The notes under the pieces were generated by a model that saw only the letters and a program-made list of their open reading frames with translations, ran no database searches and was not told the DNA's origin. A stretch of 64,000 nt of DNA from Acanthaster planci (taxonomy: Eukaryota > Echinodermata > Asteroidea > Valvatida > Acanthasteridae). The position numbers were made by a program, and so were the translations under genes. Location of the stretch: positions 353,200-417,199 of the forward strand of contig NW_019091511.1 of NCBI RefSeq assembly GCF_001949145.1, given 5' to 3'. Each line of letters starts with the position of its first letter. Positions within the stretch are counted from its first letter, which is position 1. Positions 24,781 to 38,000 of the stretch are shown in pieces.

Positions 24781-27700
24781 ATGAACTTAGCTCCAGAGAA
24801 TCCCTCGGGCAACAAACTTCTGTATGCCGGCTTCAACCAAGATCATGGTGAGAAGTTATTTTGCTGCCGCAGAAGTTCTATTCAACTGAGTTGTCAATTC
24901 AAAGAATGGTCAATTCAATGTCTACTTTTTAGTAGGCCTATCAAATATCATCTTGATCATCATGGTCTATCCATCATGTCCATTCCTGCATTTTATATCA
25001 ATCATGTCAGTTATCATGTCAGCATTGTCAGTTGACTATGTTGATGCTCAGCGCTACTTGCAGAACTGCAAGGCACTATTTATTTAATGCTATGGATTTT
25101 AAATGCTGTCCTGCAGTGTCCCCACGGCCACAACAGCCATCAAAACTGAATCATATCTCTTTAACTTTTAAGTTGCATGCCCGATGTTTTTTTGGACCAT
25201 GTAACTGACTATATTTTACCAAATTGAGAACTTTTTACTACCATCCTGCCTCTCTTCAGAAAACAATCTGCCCTTTTGTGACATCTGTATACTCTGGCCA
25301 TTTCAATGATTCATACATGTCATCGCACACTTCACATGCGCAATGAACATCACTAACATCCGCTATCGGCTTGACCATTTACAAACTGCATGAACAGCTT
25401 CACAACGCAGCATATAACCCGCACCCTACCATACTCCCCTGCTTCTAAAATAGTTTCTTTGAAAAGGCAAAAGTATTTGAAATATTAGTTATAATATATG
25501 TTGCCCTATTTTAGACCCCTCATAAGCCCTGCCTGGACTCCTTCCATAATGTAGTAAGGTCAGGTAATGCACCTGGGCTATCACGAACACCAATAATTTT
25601 ACCTTTCTGCTATTGGCTACAGTTTAATGATATGTACCTGTATATGTTGACGTGAACTGGCAATTGATTATATTTTGTTTTATAACACCTCACCCACAAA
25701 TTCTGTATCTTGATTGGCCCAGAGCCGGTCACATGGCATTTGCTGTTTTTGCTATTTTGCATTTCATGGCAGAACCTACCAAATTACTATGCCCGTAGCA
25801 CCCAAAAATCTACATGTATGCATTTTGTGCAAATTCCAAAGTGCTAGTGCTATGAAGCTGGGTTCATACATGTTAGGAAGAGGTAGTTTGGGAAAATTGC
25901 ACATCAGCTATCACATTAAGCAACCTTCTGTTGGAGAGGTGTTATCCAACAAATATTGACTGCTTCATATCTGTGATCCATGGAATATTCAAATTTCCTT
26001 TTGGGCAAAGAATATCCTCCATGGAACACCTTGAGAGGCTAGGTTGACATTACCAGTCAAAGCGATCAATATGAAAAATAAAGCCAACAGTAAACTGATA
26101 CTATTATATCCCTGAGGCTGAGTATATGGCCCAGTGCCAGTGGTTGTCATGCATGACTTAAGTAGAACTTCAGAACTTTACAATGCTGGAAATCCTTGGG
26201 CTGTCATGATTTTTAAAAAATTATCCTTTGTTGCTTTGAATCAAATTCTACGTGAAATTGCCTGATATTTCCATTTCTTTGCATCCATCTCTGGATAGTC
26301 CAAAATTGCAGTACATATACATGTAGGTCAGAATGGCATCTTGTTTATTGAATTCACACTAGTACTGTTTTATCACATGCAACCAGACAGAGATTTGTCA
26401 TTATAAAATTTCTCAGGCCCTTAAACTCGCCCTGTGCCTGTTTAGATGCTGTGCTGGTACAAAAACGAAGATATATCAGGGACCAAGTTACAGTCAAATA
26501 TCTAGTGCCACTACACTGTGTATGTACATGTACGGGTCCCCTTTCTGCTCTTGAAACCTGCGAAGGGGGAGGGGCCAAACACTGGAATGTTAACTGAACT
26601 CTGCTCTAGTAAATAGGTAGCCTTCTGTGTTAACTTTGTCAGCCATGTATGTGCAGATCTATGTCCGGGCAACTTTGGTGGCAGTACTAACATTGGAGAG
26701 GTTTCTTCCATTTTTCTCCCAGGTTGTTTTGCCTGTGGTATGGAGAATGGCTTCCGTGTGTATAACACAGATCCGCTGAAAGAGAAAGAGAGACAGGGTA
26801 AGTCATTCCACAGAGGAGGAAGACTTGGATGGTTTGAAAGAGTTTTTAATATTCTCTAACTCTGTGGCATCCTCGTGAAGAGTAGACCGTATGTGCATGC
26901 TGGTTTAATAGCACGTATGCAAATGACTCAGGGAAATTGAGACTAGTGATTGCTGGATCTCACAATGGGGATAATGTTTATCTACATATAGTGTGGCACA
27001 CTACCACACAGGCCAAGTGCTTGCTCGATGTAAGATGTCAGTATGCCTAGTGTGTGAAAGTAGGCCCAAACCATGGTCGCACAAAATGTGCTAGCCCCAT
27101 GAATTTTGTTCTGCTCGGACATACATGCCAAGGTCTGTAGAGAACACACCTTCACTCTCACAGATGTCAAACAAAGTACTTGATCTTATATTTCCGTCGA
27201 ATGTTTTGCCGGAACACAACTGCTTTTTGTCAGACAAATGCCAAAAGCGGCCGGAAAATGGCTGATGTCTGACTGCACTGGTAATTTCACACCCTGTCTG
27301 TATCTGTTTCATATAGCTCGATCACACTTCTATTTCCACTGATTTGTAAGTAACTTATAAACATAACAAACTGCTGATTGAAAATTTTTCTGTGATTTGT
27401 TGGATGCTTTATTGGAACTGTATTGTTGTTGATGTGCAGAGCTAATTCCAGAAATTAGGGGTCCAAAAGTGTGACATTGTTGTATCCTTGTTACATCTGA
27501 CCTTTGTTGTTTGACATGGAAATATCACCGGAATTGATTTCAAACTATTACTATTTGTTTGGCAGGTAATTTGCATTCATTCATCACTCTTGGAAATTAG
27601 AAAATGTGTTTTGAACTTACAAAATCATATGTCAGATGTGACAGGGACATACAAAAATGGACCTCTAATTTCTGGATTTACCGAGCTACATCTGTGAAAG

Positions 27701-30700
27701 GTACAAATTACTTGTTTCTGCCTTTTCATCACATTTTATTTGGGGAAGTGAGATGAACTAAAATTAAGCATGTTTTAACTGAACTGTGTTGCATCAGCTG
27801 TTCAGTACCACCCATGTGACAGGCTTTGATCCAATCAGGATGGCCGAGTGCTCTTGGAGCCAAACCCCCTAGGCCTTTTACTAGAAACCACCCTCAATCC
27901 TCCAAAATTCCCCCAAAACTGCTTGAAGGATTTTGGAGGATTGAGGAGGCTTAGAGTTAAAAGGGACATGAATTTGTGGCCGAACTTGCAAAAGTGAGCG
28001 GAAAGTTTCCTGAACCACTTTGGCATTAACTGTCTTTTCCAAATAATCTCAAAGACAAATTCGTGTTGAAGAATAAATGTCAGATTGGAAACTTAATTCC
28101 TTGGTGAAATATTAATGTTGCATTTTACATTCACAAATCTCCTTTTTTGTTTTAATAAAATAGATTTCAGCGATGGTGGGGTTGCACATGTGGAAATGCT
28201 GTTTAGATGTAACTACTTGGCCCTAGTTGGTGGAGGAAAGACACCCAACTACCCACCAAACAAAGGTAGGATCCTTGTTTCTGATATCACATGTGTGTCA
28301 GTCTGTCTGTATAGTTTGATTAGATATGGTTGGTGTTCTTGGTAATGAGAACAGGATGTGAGACCAGTCACTTCATGATATAAGTGGTTTACAGTACAGT
28401 GCGCCACAAAGAGGCTCTCATGGAGAGGCCAGTTTTCAAGTTTATGGTTGACAAAAGAATGGCCAACTCGCTGCGATTTACACTTGAGCGATTTCAAAAG
28501 ACAACTTGAGGAAATGTGTAATTGATTGGGGCATTCCGTGCCTCACAAAAAAACACTATTTTAATTAACTCCAGTATTCTAAACACTTCTGAATCTTCAA
28601 CCCAGACAAAAACAGCGATACTTTTTTCAATCATTTTCCCACAATGGATTGCCAAAATAGGCCTCTCCTTGCCAACCACTTGGTGGCGTATGGCATCGTA
28701 AATTGCCCCTGTTGAATGGGCTGGTCCCCGATACTGTTGAATGCTAAACAGACAAGTTGTGTCAACTCAAAGTGTATTCCACAGCGAAGATACATCACCA
28801 CTTGTTTGTATGGAGATTTTCTAATGTTGCGTCACTTTGGGTCTCTGTTAGGAAACGTCATACTTTTCTCAAGATTTTCATGCAAAGATTTTTACCAAGC
28901 GCATTTTTTCTCCAGATCCGTTTCCCCATCTTTTCACCTTCATTTTTAAATACGTTTGAAAAACAAACATGGCCCCAACCCCCACCTGTACAAAATGCTC
29001 TGTTTGCTTGCAAAAATCTTAACAGTCCTCAATCCTCCGATTTCAATATGGGGGTTCGGGTTAAGAAAAAAATGGGTGACGCCTTGTTTGCTTTGCCTTG
29101 TCTGCTGTGAAATTTGAAAAACGTGATCTTGAACTTCAGTTGACGTTTCACAATAGAATTATATCATCGCTTGTGAAATATTGTCCAATACAAATGGACT
29201 TGGGACGTGCAGAAACTGAGACAAACAAAACTCAACCGTTCAAAATTCAACAGGGTTGTCTAAGGGGTGTGGCTATCTCATCAACAGCGATAGGTCAAAG
29301 AACTAAGGCTTGGTGTCAATGAATGTTATACTTTTTTGGAGTAACTTACTCGCTCATGATGCACCCAGGCGTATCCAATCTTTTCTCTCTGCCCATGCAG
29401 TGATGATATGGGATGACGTAAAGAAGAAGCCCGTCATTGAGCTGGAGTTTTCTGGTGAGGTGCGAGCGGTCCGGCTCAGGCGAGACCGGATAGTGGTTGT
29501 CCTAGATACCATGATCAAGGTCTACACGTTCACCCAGAATCCTCAGCAGCTGCATGTTTTCCAGACCTCAACAAATCCAAAAGGTATCTTTGCTTTTGAT
29601 AGTGTTACTTTTAAAAAAATATCCAAACTATCTGTGATAGTGAATTATTCATCAGTGTTACAGTCAAGACCACTAAAGACCTTCACAGGACCAGCACAAG
29701 AGTGACAAGACCAACATAAGGACTAAGCCGTTGTGGAAGAGATTTTTTGATGTGAAATTTAGGGAGCACAGCAATGAAATGTACAAGGGTATGCAACCCA
29801 TGTTTACACTTATGGCACGCATACATGTAGTGTGGTCATGTGCAGTGTGTGTGCATGATGAGCAGTACAAGTTCTTTGGTGTATTGTTTGCGTTGTAGAA
29901 CTAGTGATCTAGTATGATTAGTGGATGATTTTCATGAATTTATGCATACTGGATTATTTGGGCAATTTATTTTCTGCAAGTTAAACAAGTTTAATTACAC
30001 AACTGTATACCCTTTAATCACTGTCATAATTTTGTGAGGGTTACATGGATTGGTGGCTTTGTCGCGCATTTCAGGGATGGAATTGGGTGTTTCTAGTGTG
30101 TGAAAGTGCGTGTGTTGGTTAGTCAGTGCGCAGGGCTGGCCCGTGTGTTCGTAGTTCCATCTTTGGGTGCTTGATGCAGTCATCCCTGCATGTGTTTCTC
30201 AGGGTTCTCATCCCTTATTTACTGGTGTAATATATGAGCTTCTGCTATCAATATGTGCATATTATTTTCGTTAGTCATATTTGTCCAAAAATTTAAAATT
30301 TAGAAATGGAACTTAAGAGTGCCTGCCATATCTTTACAGGTGGCCCCTTGGCCCAGACTTGAATAAATATATGGAGCCAGAGAGAGGATAAGTGACACCC
30401 CTGTCCTTTCCTGGGCTCATACATGTACATGTAATACAACTAGGACCTGAAGGCCATCATAGTCATCCCCCCTAGTCCCGAGGCAACGCCTCCTGAAGAG
30501 TCCCAAGACAACACCCCCCTTGGACCTGCATCCACCCGCCCCGCCACATGGCAGCCTCATATTCATAAAGCCTGAATTTTCTTGAATGTAACAAATAAAT
30601 CAAACAAGATCACACTGATATGAAGAGAAAAGAAACAATGATAATTATTACCGGTAACTAACTCGCTAGTGACTTTTACGAGGAACTGGAGGTAATCCAT

Positions 30701-33700
30701 CACAATCCAACACTCCATGTGCAATCTGCATTGCTTGCTGCAAAGTCTGCCACTGATGTGATGGTCTTTGTTGGTGGGCCTATTACTCTTGGTTTGCGGC
30801 TTACCGACATCATCAGTACTGTCACCATGACAACGTGCACAGAATGCTCAGGCAGTTCTTCCAGCCGCGTGGATTAAGCCTATCAAAATCCCCCAGAAAG
30901 TGGAAATGGATTTTACGTGGTTGGGGTTAATGAGAATAATAAATACTTTAAGTGTTGACAGCAGTTAAAAGTGATTAGGTTACGCTGGTGTACTGAAAAA
31001 GGCCCATGTTTTGACTGTCAGCATGTAAGATCCTTCACGAATTCCCTGTAGTGACTCTCTCAAGTGAGTTGTATATCACAATTGATTACGCTCTTTCCTC
31101 TTTGGCAGGTCTGTGTGTTCTGTGTCCGAACAGTAACAATTCTCTGTTAGCGTTCCCGGGACGCAGGACAGGACATGTTCAAGTTGTTGACTTAGCTAGC
31201 ACCGAGAAGGACCCGGTAGACATTGCTGCCCATGACAATGCCTTGAGTTGCTTAACGTTCAACCATCAAGGCACAAGATTAGCATCTGCATCAGAAAAGG
31301 TTAAAGTGATGATTGAAATGGTAGAATGAAAGTAACGTTGAACTGTTGCAGGTTTTTTGCAGTGATTTTTGTTGAAGGCAACACTGGAGTCATAATCAAG
31401 TCATCACAAGTGTGCACTCTTGTACTTTCCTAAACTGACTTGTGATGAGACCTGTTGCCTGACTTGTGACTAGTCTTGTGACCTGACTTATGTCCAGACT
31501 TTGGACCTGATTGCAACAGTTTTATTGATGAATTAATTAATCTGTGCATGGCCAATTCTAAACATTTTGGCTCAGGAAAATGAATGGTGATATTTCTCTC
31601 GCTCAATTTGTGTTTATATCGGCTGGCATACAGCCAGCCAGTTCTTTATCAACTTTATAATGACGAGTTCTAAACCAATAGGAATTGATAAACTGTCTAA
31701 GGTATTTATGAAATGACAGCGCCTATGGTGATTCAGATAGTGATGAGGGTAATTGCGTTGGTATGAATGATGATGTTAATCATATTTTGAAGTAGGAGTT
31801 CCACTGGGTTTTCTTTACTCCCAGGGAACTCTTATTAGGATATTTGACACAAGTAACGGGACCCAACTACAAGAGCTGAGACGAGGCTCAGGCAGTGCCA
31901 ACATTTACTGGTGAGCAACCGTAGTAAGATCTGCCAATACGTTGGTAGTGTTTGATATCCTAAGTTGGTTTATAGCAACTCTTTACTGTACAAAGGGCAA
32001 TTATCCCCAAGTAGTGACAGGCAGTAGATCTTGGCATGATTTGGAGCTGTTTCAATGAATAGCATTCATTGCTTTGGCAAATAGTGAAGTCTGTTGGAAT
32101 AAAATGGCAGGATGACTTGTCACTGGTGTCCCCGAGCAGGATACTTTATCACATTTATTTTTCCGATCTGTCAAGTCTGTAGCTCTGAAACATCGATGTT
32201 TTATTTGTTGCAGTATCAACTTCAACCAAGATTCTTCACTGCTGTGTGTTTCAAGTGACCATGGCACTGTCCATGTATTCGGAGCAGAGGACCCAAGGAA
32301 GAACAAACAGTCGAGGTAGGACAGCCAATGTCAGAATATCTGTGTTTTGATTGGCTCTAATACCAAAGACGGACCACAGGGCTCAAACTTCATGCACAGC
32401 AGCTCCAACTGTAGTTCCTACTCACTGTCTCCTCTCTACAAGTTTCTTCAGGCTTACAAGCAACAGTTCCTAGGGTTTGCTTTTGAGGAATCCTTGTTTT
32501 CGTTACCAGAAAGACTCAGTCGTAAGTTTGTCCTTCCCAATTTTTTACAGCCTTGCATCTGCCAGTTTCCTGCCCAAATATTTCAGTTCCAAGTGGAGTT
32601 TCTCCAAGTTCCAGGTTCCAGGCAATGCTCAGTGCATCTGTGCATTTGGTGCCGACTCCAACTCAGTCATAGGTGAGCTTTAACCCTAACCCCCTTTGCA
32701 TTTTCTCTAGGCACCTTGCCAAACCGGATAGACTCCAACAGCTAGAACAAAAGACTTTAGTTCATTGCTCACATCCAACATATCCCTACAGAAAGTGGCC
32801 GCTGTTGGATATCGTTGGGTTGAGCATGGTTCAGGTTCTGATTGTTATCCTTGATTGGATCCTGTAGTGGAAATGTTTAAAAAGTCATTCATGACAAGCT
32901 GAAGGAAAGTCAGTTGGCTGTCTGCAAAATTCTGCTGTTAAGAAGGATTGGCCTTTCTGCATGTACAAATCTCATCGTATAACCCTACCTCTGACTCATT
33001 CTTCTGTAATCAACACTTTGGCAAGTTTTTTAAGCATAATTTATAACTCTGACAGTTACTGCTCCTGTTTGTCAAGAGCCTATCTCTTGGCCATTTGCAA
33101 AGGGTTGGCAAAGTATTGGCTCACTGATAACAACACTTTTCCAGTGTCCCGTGAATTTATACTCCTATGAAATCTGGTCGTTTCCCTTGAATTGGTCAAG
33201 CATTCACAAGCTATGAACAATAACAATGTCTGGGCCACAATATTTATTCCTTTTGCATAATTTTAAGTAAAATTTCTGTAGTGTTTCAAAAAATACCTTG
33301 GTGAGAGGTCTGAACTGCAACAGAAAACAGTTCCAATTCAAGAAGAAAACTACAGAAAATGGCTGAAAATTTGGAAGAAAACAGACTGCCCTAAAACCTG
33401 AAAGACAGTGACCAGTACAAGAAAACAGACTGACCTAAAACCTGAAAGACAGTGACCAATACAAGAAAACAGACTGACCTAACACCTGAAAGACAANNNN
33501 NNNNNNNNNNNNNNNNNNNNNNNNNNNNNNNNNNNNNNNNNNNNNNNNNNNNNNNNNNNNNNNNNNNNNNNNNNNNNNNNNNNNNNNNNNNNNNNNNNNN
33601 NNNNNNNNNNNNNNNNNNNNNNNNNNNNNNNNNNNNNNNNNNNNNNNNNNNNNNNNNNNNNNNNNNNNNNNNNNNNNNNNNNNNNNNNNNNNNNNNNNNN

Positions 33701-34685
33701 NNNNNNNNNNNNNNNNNNNNNNNNNNNNNNNNNNNNNNNNNNNNNNNNNNNNNNNNNNNNNNNNNNNNNNNNNNNNNNNNNNNNNNNNNNNNNNNNNNNN
33801 NNNNNNNNNNNNNNNNNNNNNNNNNNNNNNNNNNNNNNNNNNNNNNNNNNNNNNNNNNNNNNNNNNNNNNNNNNNNNNNNNNNNNNNNNNNNNNNNNNNN
33901 NNNNNNNNNNNNNNNNNNNNNNNNNNNNNNNNNNNNNNNNNNNNNNNNNNNNNNNNNNNNNNNNNNNNNNNNNNNNNNNNNNNNNNNNNNNNNNNNNNNN
34001 NNNNNNNNNNNNNNNNNNNNNNNNNNNNNNNNNNNNNNNNNNNNNNNNNNNNNNNNNNNNNNNNNNNNNNNNNNNNNNNNNNNNNNNNNNNNNNNNNNNN
34101 NNNNNNNNNNNNNNNNNNNNNNNNNNNNNNNNNNNNNNNNNNCCCTAAAACCTGAAAGACAGTGATCAATACAAGAAAACAGACTGACCTAACACCTGAA
34201 AGACAGTGACCAATACAAGAAAACAGACTGACCTAACACCTGAAGGACAGTAATCAATACAGGTAGCTTAAAGGTTTTACAGTGCAACACCACACAGTAC
34301 TTTTTAAATGCAATTTAATATATTAAGGACATGTGTGACCATACACATGTATTATTCCAATTAGCCAGCATTGGAAATTTTGCAATTCAGAGTGACAAAA
34401 ATGATGAAAGCCGCCCAGGGATGCCCCGGGTGAAATTTGTGATTCTGTCAAAGAAAGCAAAACCAAGATTGATGAACAAAAAAATCACTACAACCTGTCA
34501 AGGTTTATTACAACATTTGTTTCATTTGCTGTGAAGTTATGATGAGGAAACGGTTGTTTTCATCCATTTTTCTCCCAGCAATCTGTGCCGATGGTAGCTA
34601 CTTCAAATTTGTCTTCAACCAGAAAGGGGAATGCAGCAGGGAAGTATATGAAAACTTCCTAGAAATGACTGACGAGAAGATGTGA
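24781..34685 (+). CDS. WDR45B: WD-repeat phosphoinositide-binding protein WIPI3, complete, 9 exons
   Basis: WDR45B is a PROPPIN seven-bladed beta-propeller that binds PI3P and PI(3,5)P2 and scaffolds autophagosome formation. Exons: 24781-24847, 26723-26797, 28164-28265, 29401-29583, 31109-31299, 31825-31910, 32214-32315, 32551-32672, 34579-34685. They join in phase to 344 aa, the same length as human WDR45B. The start [20 protein letters not shown] matches the family start. The lipid-binding L/FRRG motif is ELRRG at residues 223-227 in exon 6. Other conserved blocks are [29 protein letters not shown] and [19 protein letters not shown]. An N gap lies in intron 8 only. No defect is seen. Confidence 0.98.
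27892..27946. repeat. 16-bp perfect stem hairpin in WDR45B intron 2
   Basis: The 16 bases at 27892-27907 (cctcaatcctccaaaa) are exactly complementary to 27931-27946, with a 23-base loop. It may be a small inverted-repeat element or a chance foldback. No other feature is recognised in the surrounding intron. Confidence 0.6.
33380..34262. repeat. 44-bp minisatellite containing an assembly gap (WDR45B intron 8)
   Basis: A 44-bp unit with core gaaagacagtgaccaataca is repeated head to tail on both sides of 646 Ns (33497-34142). Copies differ by a few substitutions (aaaacc/acacc, gacc/atcc). The gap is almost certainly collapsed repeat. It lies in intron 8, between exons that read in phase. Confidence 0.9.
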
Positions 34686-34888
34686 AATGTATAACCCCCC
34701 CTTCTGTGAGACCCCACCCCCATTCAGTAATTTAGGAGCTGATGTTGTGGTAGGGTGCCACGCAGCATGAAATCTCCCCGCCTGAGGGTATTATCGGAAA
34801 CATGCCTGAGGCTGGAATCTGTTTTAGTAGCTTTGTAAATATAATAATTATGTGAATTTTGTAGCAGTCTGTTTTTATTCCACTTGAA

Positions 34889-34894
34889 AATAAA
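34889..34894 (+). promoter_or_regulatory. Candidate poly(A) signal AATAAA for WDR45B
   Basis: AATAAA lies 204 bases after the WDR45B stop codon and just before a 30-bp tandem repeat. A second AATAAA is at 35123-35128, after the repeat. Use of either would decide whether the repeat is in the mature mRNA. Confidence 0.45.
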
Positions 34895-34900
34895 TATCAT

Positions 34901-35046
34901 CACAGTCCTGATCGGACAGCTTGAGCAAAGCACAGTCCTGATTGGACAGCTTGAGCAAACCGCAGTCCTGATTGGACAGCTTCAGCAAACCACAGTCCTG
35001 ATTGGACAGCTTCAGCAAACCCCAGTCCTGATTGGACAGCTTCAGC
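34901..35046. repeat. 30-bp tandem repeat, five copies
   Basis: Units start at 34901, 34931, 34961, 34991 and 35021, with core cagtcctgattggacagctt. Because 30 is divisible by three, open frames with 10-residue periodicity appear on both strands (plus VLIGQLQQT, minus LSNQDCGLLK). I regard these as by-products of the repeat and not as genes. Confidence 0.9.
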
Positions 35047-38000
35047 TCATTATTGAATGTGAATGAAAAGATTTTACATACGTGCTCAACATTCATGTTG
35101 AGAGTGAGTACTTTATTCAAATAATAAAGCAGACCTACAGCGGGGCCTGCATTGTCTGCTTGTGGCAATTCAATGCATGTATTTCCATACCCGGTTAGTC
35201 AGCCATGACGTTGTGTTTGATTACATGCAGCTGACCATTGAAGCAGACTTTTTAGTGTTGCATATCTGTTGGCAGACCTGCACACTCTTTGCATACTAAT
35301 CAAGGCCCAGTTTTCCTGGTGACATGAAGTAGGAATCTATGCGTACATGTACTTACACACAGAATGTGCTGTTAAAATAGTCAGTCTAGGAAGTCTGTGG
35401 GCCAGTCTGGGCTGGTGCATTATTTTAGAATGCATGGTGGTTCTGAATCTTTCAGGTTGCAGTTTCAGGAATTGGCATGTTGGCGGACGCTGCATAAGGT
35501 AATCCATTGTAACACTAAATGATGCCAATGACTGATTCACAGAATTGAATATTTTTATTGCTTACGTCTAGAACTCTTCGTTTGCACTGTGGTAGTTTCC
35601 TCGTTACATACAACCAAAGCTTCTGATGAAAATCAGAATTCTTCTTTAGATATTGCCAGTTGGACAGGAAGTTTTTGGTTGTCATGGCCCAAACGGCTGA
35701 GCCGTTTTGTGCCGGTCTCAGGCTGCTTTTTTTTTGTACCATCAGACTTCAAAGTTGTTATCACAAGAATAAGTCTCATAGTGCCATAGGAACATCAAAT
35801 AAGATGCACAGAGCAAAATATTGAAGTACATTAATTCAATTTGAATGCTTCAGGCCTACAGTCGGGGATTAATTTTAAAGATGTAGCCTGAGACGCAGAC
35901 AGGGTCAAGCTTTAGAAAATGGCCCTGCTATATTTAGTAATAGTTCATTCCTATATTGTTTGTTATATCTCACTTTTTTTTCGGCCAGTAACGCTTGATT
36001 ACGACTTCATTTTAGCTTTGTTTGTGTGTTAAGCTTTGCCTGGTATGTTGTATAAACAGTCCTTTAAATCGACTGTGAATCAAACAGCAATAGTTGAAAA
36101 TAAACAAATGAAATAATACATTGCCATGAGATGAATTACACTGTAAAGTATAATATGAAAATTCATGCAGTCCAAACTTTGCCAAAATATTTTTTTTATT
36201 TTGACCTTGTATTTTAAAATGTCAAGTCAAGATCTGTGATGCATATTTTGCGAGCAATTCTTCTCAGTGTGTTGAACTTACTTTCACAATTGTACGATTG
36301 CTTTATGAAAAAGCTAGAAGCTTCCCCAGATGTTGTTATTAGATGCAAACCCCTTTGTAAGGTGTTATTATTCAGTTTCACCTTGAGATAATGTTGGAAT
36401 CAGGAACTTTGCATAAATTGTTCATGTGTGCCGTTTTGCCGATCATCAACGACCATTTCATTTGGTTGTATCGCAGTCATCCTGTTTGATTTATTCTGGA
36501 ATCTTAGAAGGCAGAAGGGCATACACATGTTTGTAAATGTTGACGACTTTAAAGTAAAACTGAATTGGTGATGTTGATGAACAAGAAATCCACATGGCAA
36601 ATTCATTATAGTTTTGATTGATTCTGGGAGGCAAACTGTTCTGTTTTGTTTGTTCATGGCATGTAAAGGAAGACCATGATTTTCATTGGCAGTATTTTGC
36701 CATCAAGTAGTGTTCCCAGCATGGTACCTTTGCTGAATGGGGCCTGAATTATAACCCCCCCCCCATCACATCTTTGATGCATAATGCTTTTATTTTGCTG
36801 AATTGAAAATCATGGTCTTTTCTTTTCAATATATCAACGAGAGTCTTCAGCACCATCTTTGTAATCGCACCCTCCTCATTCAATGTGATAGCCTTACAAA
36901 AGCTCTAAATTCTGCTGGGAAATTTTGTCGATAACTGTAAATATTTATCAAAGCAAGCATACATTTTTTGGTGAAATTATTTACTTTCGAGTAAGGAGTG
37001 GTCATTACAATTTCCCTCAAATACCTGACCGTAAGCAGTAATTGTCGAAAGAATTTTATTCATGCCCTCTGTACACTTGAAAAACTGTGGTGTTAAATTC
37101 GTGTTAATTTACGGGGATGAGATTTGCTCGGAGTTCTCCTGATTTCAGGATCTTTCCGTCAGGATTTCCATGTTTTCTGGATTTTCAACCAATATCTTAT
37201 AAATTTGGAAACTCTTTAGTTTACCATTTCAGTTATTGTAAGTATAAAAGTTGATGTACAGTGTTTGCATAGCTGCCATCTTTCAGGCAAATACTATTTC
37301 ACAAGATGCATGTAAAGGAGGCTTCCCTTTCGAAAAAAGAACTACCCTGCAACATGGTTACCACGCAAAGCCTCTACAGGACACAACAAATCGTTATACC
37401 ATAAGGGGTACATATGGGCAATTGAAATGCTGCTGTGGGGTTTTAAAAACCGCTGGCGATGTATTTCCTAGATATTTCATTGTTGTCCAATCTCAACCCT
37501 GAATTTAACACCCTCGATGTTATTAGAGGATTAAACCCAGTCTTGTGTGGTCCTCGGGTAACACCACAGTTTATGCAGTTGATCAGTTCCAAAAGTTTAG
37601 TAAAGAACTACATAAGGCCTATACCTTCTCTTTTATGCTGTATATACCAAATGTTCAATACATGTACGAAGATTATTTTCAAGTTATTCAACTATGCGTA
37701 TTTTTTGCAGCACCACAGATGGCCATGTTTTTATTTCAACTTTTTAAATACTTCCTGCCCGATCAGTGATGTCCATCTGGCCGATATTTTAAATTGGATT
37801 CGTGTTTCTCGGCAGTTAATAACACATAATGACCTTTCGTTTTACCAGCAGTTCCTGAAAAGTGACAAAATAATCATGAGCAGTCGCAGATATTTCAAAT
37901 AAAAACCGATATTGACGGTTTTCGTCGTTTGCGATTTTCATTTGTTTTTGTTTAATCGGCGGGTGTCTATTCGTAAACAATGGGGATTCCTTAGGTGCAA

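Noticed and set aside
34901-35046. CRISPR-like array
   Set aside because: Units are contiguous tandem copies without unique spacers, and the genome is animal.
34875-35168. Repeat-containing small proteins on both strands
   Set aside because: Both are produced by the 30-bp tandem repeat, whose length is a multiple of three.
37459-37902. 147-codon plus-strand frame in the intergenic region
   Set aside because: The composition is like translated non-coding DNA, with no motif, no splice or promoter context and no repeat partner.
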